Assembly: GCA_030602145.1 (NCBI GenBank)
Contig: JAUWAH010000029.1
Span: forward strand, 1-11,750
Direction of reading: 5' to 3'
Length of the DNA stretch: 11,750 nucleotides
Source of the DNA: Desulfobulbus sp.
GTDB lineage: Bacteria; Desulfobacterota; Desulfobulbia; Desulfobulbales; Desulfobulbaceae
Numbering within the stretch: position 1 is the first letter of the stretch; the number at the start of each line of letters is the position of its first letter. The translations under genes were made by a program, and so were the position numbers. Of the stretch, positions 1 through 5,998 are shown piece by piece. The notes under the pieces are model-generated. The model was not told the origin of the DNA, did not search any database, and saw only the letters and a program-made list of their open reading frames with translations.

Positions 1-6
1 CTCACC

Positions 7-1020
7 GTGGCAACCGGAACCCAGTTCTACCTGACCCAGTTGACCATGTCCGCCTATTATGGGCTGGTGGTCATCGGGCTGGCTGTCCTGATGGGGTATG
101 CCGGGCAGATATCCATCGGCCATGCCGGCTTTTTCGCCATCGGCGGCTATCTGGCCGCTGCCCTGACCACCCGCGATCTCACCCCCCTGGCAGGCCACTG
201 GGCGGTCCAGGCTCTTGATCGATTCGGCTTGCTCATCACCGGGCAGGATATTTACGGCTCGGCCCTGCTCACCGTGACCCCCTGGGCCGCCTGTGTTATG
301 GCAGTAACGCTGGCGGGTCTGGTGGCCCTGGTCATCGGAGTGCCGGTTCTCAAGCTCAAGGGCCATTACCTGGCCATGGCCACCCTGGGATTCGGCACCA
401 TCGTCTACCGGATCTTTCTGGCCTCTCCCTATTTCGGCGAGGCCGACGGCATCTCCGAGGTGCCGGGATTCCCCCTCCTGCCCGATGTCGGCGGGCTGGG
501 CGCCCTGGTGATCAGCGGCGACGCCGAACATAGGGTGCTCAACTACTACATCGCCTGGATCATTCTCATCATCGGCATGGCCCTGTTGCTCAACCTGATA
601 GGCTCCCGGGTCGGCAGGGCCCTGCGTTCACTGCACAGTTCCGAGGAGGCCGCCGAGGCCTCCGGTATCGAAACGGCCCGCTGCAAGCTCCAGGTCTTTG
701 TGCTCAGTGCGGTGTACGCCGCCTTTGCCGGGGTGCTGCTCACCCATTATAACGGCAGCATCGGCCCCAGCGAGGCTTCGGTGATGAAATCGGTGCGCTA
801 TGTAGCCCTGGTGGCCGTGGGCGGGATGACCAACCTCTGGGGGACGCTGATCATGGGCGTGGGGCTGACCTTTCTTTCCCTGCGCGGCGTGTTCGGCAAT
901 TACGACGATGCTGTGTTCGGCCTCATCCTGATCGGGGTCATGCTCTTTGCCCCCGATGGCATTCTCAGCCTGCGGCTGAAACAGATGGTGCGACGATTGA
1001 TCCCGGGGGCACGGGCATGA
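7..1020 (+). CDS. livM: Branched-chain amino acid ABC transporter permease LivM
   Basis: This is an inner-membrane permease subunit of a LivHMGF-type importer, which moves branched-chain (or related aromatic or short-chain) amino acids brought by a periplasmic binding protein. The 337-residue product is strongly hydrophobic with about eight to nine membrane segments. It has the family's early MGYAGQISIGHAGFFAIG stretch (about residues 29-46), the LKLKGHYLAMATLGFG segment near residue 117, and an EAA-type coupling loop (SSEEAAEASGIETA, about residues 210-223) that would contact the ATPases. The C-terminus ends in the usual LFAPDGILSLR pattern. The GTG at position 7 is the first start visible. 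The frame stays open to the window edge, so the true start may lie upstream. The stop codon overlaps an ATG (ATGA at 1017-1020) in the livG frame. livH is probably just upstream (inference). Confidence 0.93.
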   Translation: MATGTQFYLTQLTMSAYYGLVVIGLAVLMGYAGQISIGHAGFFAIGGYLAAALTTRDLTPLAGHWAVQALDRFGLLITGQDIYGSALLTVTPWAACVMAVTLAGLVALVIGVPVLKLKGHYLAMATLGFGTIVYRIFLASPYFGEADGISEVPGFPLLPDVGGLGALVISGDAEHRVLNYYIAWIILIIGMALLLNLIGSRVGRALRSLHSSEEAAEASGIETARCKLQVFVLSAVYAAFAGVLLTHYNGSIGPSEASVMKSVRYVALVAVGGMTNLWGTLIMGVGLTFLSLRGVFGNYDDAVFGLILIGVMLFAPDGILSLRLKQMVRRLIPGARA

Positions 1021-1061
1021 GGGGCGGCAACCTTGCAGTCAACGGAGGGGACCAGGCCCCC

Positions 1062-1823
1062 ATGCTGGAACTGCGCCAGGTCAATAAGCGATTCGGCGGC
1101 CTGCATGCGGTCAACGACATCAGCTTTCAGGTGGCGCCGGGAAGCATCAAGGCGGTGATTGGTCCCAACGGCGCCTGAAAAACCACCCTGTTCAACCTGA
1201 TCGCCGGTACCCTGCCGGTGACCTCCGGAACCATCGCCTTTCAGGGTATGGAGATCCAGGGCAGGAAGACCCACCAGATCGCCCGGCTGGGCATGGCCCG
1301 GACCTTCCAGAACATCAAGCTCTTCCACGGTATGACCGCCCTGGAATGCGTCATGGTGGGGCGGCATGTGCAGAGTCGAAACGGCTTTTTCGCAGGAATG
1401 TTCAGTCTGCCCTCCGCCTGGAAGGAGGAACGGGCCATCCGTAGCCGGGCGATGGAACTGCTTGAATTCATGCAGATCGGTGACCTGGCCCACGTCGAGG
1501 CCACCAGTCTGGCCTTTGGTCAGCAGCGGGCAGTGGAGATGGCCCGGGCGCTGGCCGCCGAACCGCAGTTGCTCCTGCTTGACGAGCCGGCCGCCGGCCT
1601 GAACATCTACGAGACCGCCGAGGTCGCCCGGCTGATCTGCACCATCCGCGACATGGGGATCACCGTGCTCCTGGTCGAGCACGACATGTCCCTGGTGATG
1701 GACATTTCCGATGAGATCGTGGTCTTGAGTTTCGGCAGCAAGCTGGCCGAGGACACCCCGGCCAATATCCAGAAAAACGCCGAAGTCATCAAAATCTATC
1801 TGGGGGAGGATGACGAGGTTTGA
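1062..1823 (+). pseudogene. livG: LivG ATPase of the liv transporter, interrupted by an in-frame TGA in Walker A
   Basis: The frame encodes a LivG-type ATP-binding subunit of about 253 codons, the usual family length. It starts at the ATG preceded by GGAGGGG (1044-1050). An alternative start at 1017 overlaps the livM stop. The reading frame before and after position 1176 is continuous and intact. Residues 34-38 are GPNGA, then TGA (1176-1178) stands at codon 39, then KTT follows. The expected codon is the last Walker A glycine, and GGA to TGA is a single base change. Everything downstream is well kept: ARTFQNIKLF, signature LAFGQQR (150-156), Walker B LLLLDEP (D174, E175), and VEHD with the switch histidine at 207. 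Only one fault is visible, so a recent mutation or a base-call error is likelier than long decay. Reinitiation after the stop would give a fragment without Walker A. livM and glgC nearby end in TGA, so a recoded genetic code is not supported. Confidence 0.9.
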
Positions 1824-1840
1824 GGTCCTGCGGGGACCTC
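1822..1840 (+). other. Small GC-rich hairpin between livG and livF
   Basis: GAGGTCC (1822-1828) and GGACCTC (1834-1840) form a perfect 7-bp stem with a 5-nt loop. The stem begins inside the livG stop codon (TGA at 1821-1823) and fills about half of the 39-nt gap before livF. No T-run follows, so it is not an intrinsic terminator. It could be an mRNA processing or stability element, or chance. No clear Shine-Dalgarno is visible between it and the livF ATG. Confidence 0.45.
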
Positions 1841-1862
1841 CGACCGTCATTCGACACGCTGC

Positions 1863-2588
1863 ATGCTGAAGATTCGCAATTTGGATGCCGGCTACGGCAA
1901 GCTCCGGGTGCTGAAGAACATCTCCCTCCATGTCAAGGGCGGGGAGATCGTCACCATGATCGGTGCCAACGGCGCCGGCAAGACCACGCTGCTCCACACC
2001 ATCATCGGCCTGATCAAACCGACCCGGGGTGAGATCCGGTTTCTCGATCACGCCAACGGCCGCACCTCGGTGGGGCGGATCGTGGCCTCCGGCTGCGCCC
2101 TGGTGCCCGAAGGTCGCCAGGTCTTCGCGCCCATGTCGGTGGAGGAAAACCTGCTCCTCGGCGGTTATGTCCTCCAGAAGGAGCAGGGCAGGGCGGCGGT
2201 GCTGAAAGAATTGGAACATCAGTACGAACTGTTTCCCATCCTGCGCGAACGGCGGCGGCAGCTGGCCGGCACGCTCTCCGGCGGCGAACAGCAGATGCTG
2301 GCCATGGGGCGGGCTCTGATGTCCAAACCGAAACTGGTGATGATGGACGAGCCGTCCACCGGGCTGGCCCCGCTGATCGTCCGCGACATCTTCCTGATCA
2401 TCCGGCGGCTCAGGGAGGAGGGCAACACCGTCTTGCTGATCGAGCAGAACGCCAAGGCCGCCCTGGGAGTGGCCGACCGCGGCTATGTCCTCGAAGTGGG
2501 CAAAGTCATCCTCCAGGGCCCGGCCGCCGACCTGCTCGCCAACAGCGATGTCCAGCGGGCCTATCTGGGACGGGAAAAGATAGGATAG
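1863..2588 (+). CDS. livF: Branched-chain amino acid ABC transporter ATP-binding protein LivF
   Basis: This is the second cytoplasmic ATPase of the liv importer and would pair with LivG beneath the LivH/LivM permeases. The 241 residues match the family length. Walker A is GANGAGKTT (residues 34-42), the Q-loop region includes ALVPEGRQVF, the signature is LSGGEQQ (138-144), and Walker B is LVMMDEP (D162, E163). LLIEQN replaces the usual histidine switch, as is normal for LivF rather than LivG. The C-terminus has the family pattern ADRGYVLEVGK and ends AYLGREKIG. LivF residue 39 is the glycine that is a stop codon in the neighbouring livG. The start follows livG by 39 nt with no obvious ribosome-binding site, so translation may depend on coupling or on a weak site. 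Confidence 0.95.
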   Translation: MLKIRNLDAGYGKLRVLKNISLHVKGGEIVTMIGANGAGKTTLLHTIIGLIKPTRGEIRFLDHANGRTSVGRIVASGCALVPEGRQVFAPMSVEENLLLGGYVLQKEQGRAAVLKELEHQYELFPILRERRRQLAGTLSGGEQQMLAMGRALMSKPKLVMMDEPSTGLAPLIVRDIFLIIRRLREEGNTVLLIEQNAKAALGVADRGYVLEVGKVILQGPAADLLANSDVQRAYLGREKIG

Positions 2589-2590
2589 AT

Positions 2591-2684
2591 TGTTTAGACT
2601 GCCGTCTGTCGGGTCTTCAGGGAAAGACCTGACGAGCTGACAGACCCGGGGTCTGTTCACCAACAGTCCTCAGCAGCCTAAACA
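2591..2684. repeat. 94-nt nested inverted-repeat element between livF and paaK
   Basis: Nearly the whole gap between livF and paaK can fold. The outer arms TGTTTAGACTGC (2591-2602) and GCAGCCTAAACA (2673-2684) pair at 11 of 12 positions. Inside, GTCTGTC (2604-2610) pairs with GACAGAC (2639-2645), and GGGTCTT (2611-2617) pairs with AAGACCT (2624-2630, one G-T pair). A competing hairpin uses ACAGACCC (2640-2647) with GGGTCTGT (2649-2656), so the middle segment can join either of two stems. No T-run follows any stem, so it is not a standard terminator. It could be an mRNA-stabilising or processing site, a cis-regulatory switch, or one copy of a dispersed palindromic element. Confidence 0.6.
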
Positions 2685-2709
2685 CCCACAGACTCAACAC
2701 CTACAGACG
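2681..2709. repeat. Short tandem direct repeat, period 15 nt
   Basis: AACACCCACAGACT (2681-2694) and AACACCTACAGACG (2696-2709) match at 12 of 14 positions with a 15-nt period, directly before the paaK start. The ACAGAC core also occurs at 2640 and, inverted, at 2604-2609 and 2651-2656. No good ribosome-binding site is seen between this repeat and the paaK ATG. Confidence 0.5.
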
Positions 2710-2718
2710 AAACAACCT

Positions 2719-4020
2719 ATGGCATACTGGGAACCGGAACGAGAATGCATGGCCAGGGAGGATCTGGAACAACTCCAGTTGGAGCGGCTCCAGTCCACGC
2801 TCTATCGGGTGGGAACCCATGTTCCCTTCTATAAGAAGCGGTTCGATCAGCTCAAGTTCAACTACGACGACATCCGAACTCTGGACGATCTGCGGCGACT
2901 GCCGTTCACCGAAAAGCAGGATCTGCGCGACAACTATCCCTACGGCCTGTTCGCCGTCCCCCTGCGTGACGTGGTCCGGGTTCACTCCTCATCGGGGACC
3001 TCCGGTCAGGCCACCGTGGTCGGTTATACCCGCAACGACATCAAGATCTGGTCGAACCTGGTGGCCCGGGTGATCACCGCCGCCGGCGTGACCAAGAACG
3101 ACGTCATCCAGATCGCCTTCGGCTACGGTCTGTTCACCGGCGGCTTCGGCCTCCACTACGGCGCCGAACTGATCGGCGCCTCGGTCATTCCCATCTCCGC
3201 CGGCAACACCAAACGCCAGATCCAGATCATGCAGGATTTCAAGACCACCGCCCTGGTCTGCACGCCTTCCTACGCCCTGGTCATGGCGGACGCCATGATG
3301 GAGATGGGCATCAATCCCAACGGGCTCTCCCTGCGCTTCGGGCTGTTCGGCGGCGAACCCTGGTCCGAGGCCATGCGTCAGGAGATTCACCAGAAGCTGG
3401 GCATCATCGCCACCGACAACTACGGTCTGTCCGAGGTGATGGGTCCGGGGGTTTCCGGCGAGTGCCAGGAATGCAACGGCTTGCATATCAACGAGGATCA
3501 TTTCCTCCTCGAAATCCTCGATCCGGTCACCCTGGAACCGGTACCGGAAGGCGAGATCGGTGAACTGGTCATCACCACCCTGACCAAGGAGGCCTTCCCC
3601 ATGGTCCGCTACCGGACCCGGGACCTGACCCGCTTCATCGCCGAGCCCTGCCCCTGCGGCCGCACCCTGAAGCGGATGCAGCGGGTCATGGGGCGGACCG
3701 ACGACATGCTGATCATCAAGGGCGTCAACGTCTTTCCGGTCCAGATCGAAAAGGTGCTGTTTGAGGTCGAGGGCACCGAACCCCACTATCAGATCGTGGT
3801 CGAACGGGAGAACCATGCCGACAAGATCACCGTGTTGGTGGAGGTGGTGGAGTCGATCTTCTTCGACGAGATGAAGAAGCAGCGACAGGTGATCGAGCGG
3901 ATCAAGAGCCGCCTGGCCTCGGAACTGGGGGTCGGTGTCGATGTCAAGCTGGTCGAGGAAAAAACCCTGGAGCGGTCCGAAGGCAAGGCTAAGCGGGTCA
4001 TCGACAAGAGAAAATTGTAG
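2719..4020 (+). CDS. paaK: Phenylacetate-CoA ligase (PaaK-type AMP-forming ligase)
   Basis: This cytoplasmic ligase of the ANL superfamily would convert an aryl acid such as phenylacetate, ATP and CoA to the aryl-CoA thioester, AMP and pyrophosphate. The 433 residues match PaaK length. The N-terminus [20 protein letters not shown] is the family pattern and supports the start, although no strong ribosome-binding site precedes it. The P-loop is SSSGTSG (residues 90-96), A5 is DNYGLSE (233-239), YRTRD (298-302) holds the ribose-binding aspartate, the hinge is [11 protein letters not shown] (325-335), and the A10-type lysine lies in EGKAKRV (421-427). A CPCGR segment comes just before the hinge. 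It follows livF by 130 nt in the same direction. In anaerobes such ligases often activate arylacetates made from, or fed into, aromatic amino-acid metabolism. The liv neighbours suggest this role, but the substrate is not shown by sequence. Confidence 0.94.
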   Translation: MAYWEPERECMAREDLEQLQLERLQSTLYRVGTHVPFYKKRFDQLKFNYDDIRTLDDLRRLPFTEKQDLRDNYPYGLFAVPLRDVVRVHSSSGTSGQATVVGYTRNDIKIWSNLVARVITAAGVTKNDVIQIAFGYGLFTGGFGLHYGAELIGASVIPISAGNTKRQIQIMQDFKTTALVCTPSYALVMADAMMEMGINPNGLSLRFGLFGGEPWSEAMRQEIHQKLGIIATDNYGLSEVMGPGVSGECQECNGLHINEDHFLLEILDPVTLEPVPEGEIGELVITTLTKEAFPMVRYRTRDLTRFIAEPCPCGRTLKRMQRVMGRTDDMLIIKGVNVFPVQIEKVLFEVEGTEPHYQIVVERENHADKITVLVEVVESIFFDEMKKQRQVIERIKSRLASELGVGVDVKLVEEKTLERSEGKAKRVIDKRKL

Positions 4021-4238
4021 ATTCTGCCCGCTGTCCATAAAAAGAGTGGACACCGGCCGGGAAAGAGTGATTAGCTATGGATGGCAGGCAGCAAGACACC
4101 TTCCTCTCGCGGCCCAATGGAGCCCCTGCGGGAGGCGCGCCGGCCAGTGTTCTTCGTCGGTTTGCCGTTTTGAGCATTGCCGATCGACCGTGCCGAGACC
4201 GGCCGGTTGACAGTGCCCTTCAATTTCCCATTCTCACT

Positions 4239-4245
4239 TAAGGAG
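4239..4245 (+). promoter_or_regulatory. Ribosome-binding site that fixes the FKBP start
   Basis: TAAGGAG lies 6 nt before the ATG at 4252. The open frame reaches back to 4177, but only the 4252 start has this spacing and puts a signal peptide at the N-terminus. Confidence 0.8.
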
Positions 4246-4251
4246 ATGTCT

Positions 4252-4986
4252 ATGAAATGGTCTATGTCCGGTCTGTTGGTCCTGCTGCTCACCGTGGGGC
4301 CGGCTGTCGCCGCCGATCAGCCCGTGGAGCTGAAAACAGATGAACAGAAGCTCAGTTATGCCATGGGGTTGGATCTGGGCGAATACTTCAAGGGGTTGGA
4401 GGAGAAATTCGACCTCAACATCCTGCAGCAGGGCATCGTTGATGGCTACAACGGCAATAAGCCGCTGATGACCGCCGAGGACGCGGCGGCCATCCAGCAG
4501 AACTTTGCCAAGCGCCAGCAGGAAAAGCAGGTCCAGAAGACCGTGGCCATGGTGCAGAAGAACCGCAAGGCCGCCGAAGACTTCCTCAAGGCGAATAAAG
4601 CCAAGGAGGGCGTGGTCGAAACCAAGTCTGGCTTGCAGTACAAGGTGATCAAGAAAGGACAGGGTGCCAAGCCGAGCCCCGAAGATACCGTCAAGGTCCA
4701 TTATAAGGGAACCTTGCTCGACGGCAAGGAGTTCGACAGCTCCTACAAACGCAATGAACCGGCCGTCTTCCAGGTCAACCAGGTGATTGCCGGCTGGCAG
4801 GAGGCCCTGCCGCTAATGGAAACCGGTGCCACGGTCGAGCTGTTCATCCCACCGGACCTGGCCTACGGTGACCGCGGCGCTCCCCCGGTGATCGAGCCCG
4901 GTTCCATGCTCATGTTCCAGGTCGAACTGCTGGAAGTACAGCAGCAGCCCAAGGAACAGGAAAAAGGGAAGGGGAAGAAGGAATAA
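4252..4986 (+). CDS. Secreted FKBP-type peptidyl-prolyl isomerase, Mip/FkpA-like
   Basis: This is a periplasmic or outer-membrane-side prolyl cis-trans isomerase and folding helper, 244 residues long. Residues 1-21 are a signal peptide (Lys2, hydrophobic run GLLVLLLTVG, then AVAA with cleavage after about residue 20 or 21). Residues about 28-120 resemble the helical FKBP_N dimerisation region (KLSYAMGLDLGEYF, then a charged QQEKQ-rich helix). Residues about 122-229 are the FKBP domain. Its expected active-site residues are present: Y151, D162, W182, Y205 and F222, aligned by eye with Y26, D37, W59, Y82 and F99 of FKBP12. The C-terminus is a short lysine-rich tail (EQEKGKGKKE). The 231 nt between paaK and this gene hold only a short T-free hairpin (TGTCCA/TGGACA, 4032-4052) and a TTGACA (4207-4212) without a good -10, so the promoter is not located. 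The 54-codon gene at 5089 follows in the same direction. Confidence 0.92.
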   Translation: MKWSMSGLLVLLLTVGPAVAADQPVELKTDEQKLSYAMGLDLGEYFKGLEEKFDLNILQQGIVDGYNGNKPLMTAEDAAAIQQNFAKRQQEKQVQKTVAMVQKNRKAAEDFLKANKAKEGVVETKSGLQYKVIKKGQGAKPSPEDTVKVHYKGTLLDGKEFDSSYKRNEPAVFQVNQVIAGWQEALPLMETGATVELFIPPDLAYGDRGAPPVIEPGSMLMFQVELLEVQQQPKEQEKGKGKKE

Positions 4987-5088
4987 CCCCTTTGCAGTCC
5001 CGGGAATCGGTCCTATCTTAGAGACCTGATTTCGGCACGGACTCTCCTCGGGCAACAAGCCATCGATCTCTTTTCGGGAGGCGAAACC

Positions 5089-5253
5089 ATGAGCAAAGAC
5101 AAGAAGAAGGACAGTTGTTGTCACGGCTATGAGAAAAAAGGCAAGATGTGCTCCAGTTGTCCGCTGAAGGAGAAGGCCAAGAAGAAAAAGAAGAAGGATA
5201 AGGACAAGAGGAAGAAAAAGAAAAAGGATAAAAAGAAGGACAAGAAGAAGTAG
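5089..5253 (+). CDS. 54-residue cysteine-motif protein with a polylysine tail, function unknown
   Basis: This small gene has a strong ribosome-binding site (GGGAGG, 5076-5081, 7 nt before the ATG) and a TAG stop at 5251-5253. An intrinsic terminator begins 38 nt further on, so it sits in a proper gene context. The product has two parts. Residues 9-26 carry four cysteines as CCHGYEKKGKMCSSCPL: Cys10, Cys11, Cys21 and Cys24, with His12, a plausible metal- or cluster-binding knuckle. Residues 27-54 are almost only Lys and Asp. In all, 28 of 54 residues are lysine. No signal peptide or membrane segment is seen, so it should be cytoplasmic and could bind nucleic acid, ribosomes or acidic partners (inference). 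I recall CCxxYxKxGKxCxxCP-like motifs in other small proteobacterial proteins but cannot name a family. It lies 102 nt after the FKBP gene and may share its transcript. Confidence 0.75.
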   Translation: MSKDKKKDSCCHGYEKKGKMCSSCPLKEKAKKKKKKDKDKRKKKKKDKKKDKKK

Positions 5254-5290
5254 CCTCTTTCCGGTTCTTCCTGCTTGATCGGCACCATTG

Positions 5291-5329
5291 GCCGGTCATC
5301 GCCCTGGTGCGATGACCGGCTCTTTTTTT
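5291..5329 (+). terminator. Strong intrinsic terminator
   Basis: A perfect 12-bp stem, GCCGGTCATCGC (5291-5302) with GCGATGACCGGC (5309-5320), has a 6-nt loop (CCTGGT) and is followed by TCTTTTTTT (5321-5329). It ends the plus-strand unit containing the FKBP gene and the small cysteine/lysine gene. No A-run lies left of the stem, so it should not act on the minus strand. The convergent minus-strand unit stops 22 nt away. Confidence 0.96.
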
Positions 5330-5350
5330 GCCGCCGTCAACGGGCCGGAG

Positions 5351-5998
5351 CTAGGTTGTCGGCAGCGAAGCGCGCAGACCCTCCAGGAGGACAAACCGGC
5401 CCAGGGGATGGACAACGCAGGGCAGGCTGGCCACAAACAGCGGGTTGGCGCACAGCCCGCCGGAGAGATACAACTCATCGGGTTCCTGGCAGAAGCGGTG
5501 GGCATTGAGGGCAATGCCGCGCACGAACTTGGCCACCGCCTCGGTTTCCGAGGCACCGGACACGACGGCATCGAAGATGTGGCTCATGCCGAGTACGCCG
5601 CAGGTGACGGAGAAGCCGGTGGCCGGGGCGGCAATGGCGGCATAGTCGAGGTGGTAGTAGGCGGCCAGAAGTTCGATGGTGAACCCCATGGAGGCGCCGC
5701 ATTCGGCGTTCCAGCCCATGTCCGCCACCTCGCCGTTCCGGAAGCGGACATACTTGATGTCGCGGCTGCCGCAGTCGAGGAGAAGGAAATCGGCCCGGTC
5801 GACCAGTTGTCGACCGCCCCTGGCCAGGGCGGTCAGCTCGTTGATGCTGCGGATGCTTCTGCGGGCGGCGTTGTGGCCGGTGGCCAGATCCGCCATGAAA
5901 TGCCGGTCCAGCTCCCGGGTGGCGACGATGCGGGGCGCCTCACCTGAGTCGGTCTCCACGATCTTGCAGTAGGAGGTGCCGAAGTCGGCCAGCAGCAT
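5351..5998 (-). CDS. Compact BadF/BadG/BcrA/BcrD-type ATPase (2-hydroxyacyl-CoA dehydratase activase-like)
   Basis: This 215-residue protein belongs to the ASKHA ATPases that use ATP to push a low-potential electron from a [4Fe-4S] cluster shared by two subunits into a partner dehydratase. Phosphate-1 loop: DFGTSYCK (residues 5-12). Phosphate-2: LLLDCGSRDIK (72-82). Adenosine loop: LSGGLCAN (178-185). Two cysteines fall where the HgdC cluster ligands belong: Cys100 in NAECGASMG and Cys133 in VTCGVLGMS (aligned by eye with Cys127 and Cys166 of HgdC). The canonical NDKCAAGTGRF motif is altered, and the protein is shorter than typical activases of about 260 residues. Its ATG overlaps the preceding stop by one base (TAATG, 6000-5996), which marks tight coupling to the HgdB-like gene. 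No minus-strand terminator is visible just downstream. The family call is sound; the target reaction is unknown. Confidence 0.85.
   Translation of the reverse strand: MLLADFGTSYCKIVETDSGEAPRIVATRELDRHFMADLATGHNAARRSIRSINELTALARGGRQLVDRADFLLLDCGSRDIKYVRFRNGEVADMGWNAECGASMGFTIELLAAYYHLDYAAIAAPATGFSVTCGVLGMSHIFDAVVSGASETEAVAKFVRGIALNAHRFCQEPDELYLSGGLCANPLFVASLPCVVHPLGRFVLLEGLRASLPTT

Noticed and set aside
1176..1240. Selenocysteine insertion or UGA-as-glycine recoding at the livG TGA
   Set aside because: A selenocysteine in the Walker A loop makes no mechanistic sense. The only nearby stem is 6 bp with a CCC loop, placed about 27 nt downstream. TGA ends several other genes here.
900..2663. 587-codon minus-strand open frame opposite livM, livG and livF
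   Set aside because: It lies opposite well-recognised genes. Long antisense frames are expected from GC-rich codon use, and the translation is His/Asp/Gly-rich without any known domain.
4032..4052. TGTCCA/TGGACA hairpin after paaK as a terminator
   Set aside because: The stem is only 6 bp with a 9-nt loop and no T-run.
2989..4053. 354-codon minus-strand open frame opposite paaK
   Set aside because: Same effect: an antisense shadow of paaK with low-complexity His/Leu/Gly composition.
4207..4235. TTGACA as a promoter for the FKBP gene
   Set aside because: The -35 word is perfect, but no acceptable -10 lies at 16-18 nt, and a start there would nearly overlap the ribosome-binding site.
4992..5019. 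TTGCAG-16-TATCTT as a promoter for the small Cys/Lys gene
   Set aside because: Three of six and four of six consensus matches with a 16-nt spacer are too weak to claim; cotranscription with the FKBP gene is as likely.
5288..5947. 219-codon plus-strand open frame opposite the activase-like gene
   Set aside because: It starts inside the terminator and lies opposite a gene with clear ASKHA motifs; its composition is typical of a shadow frame.
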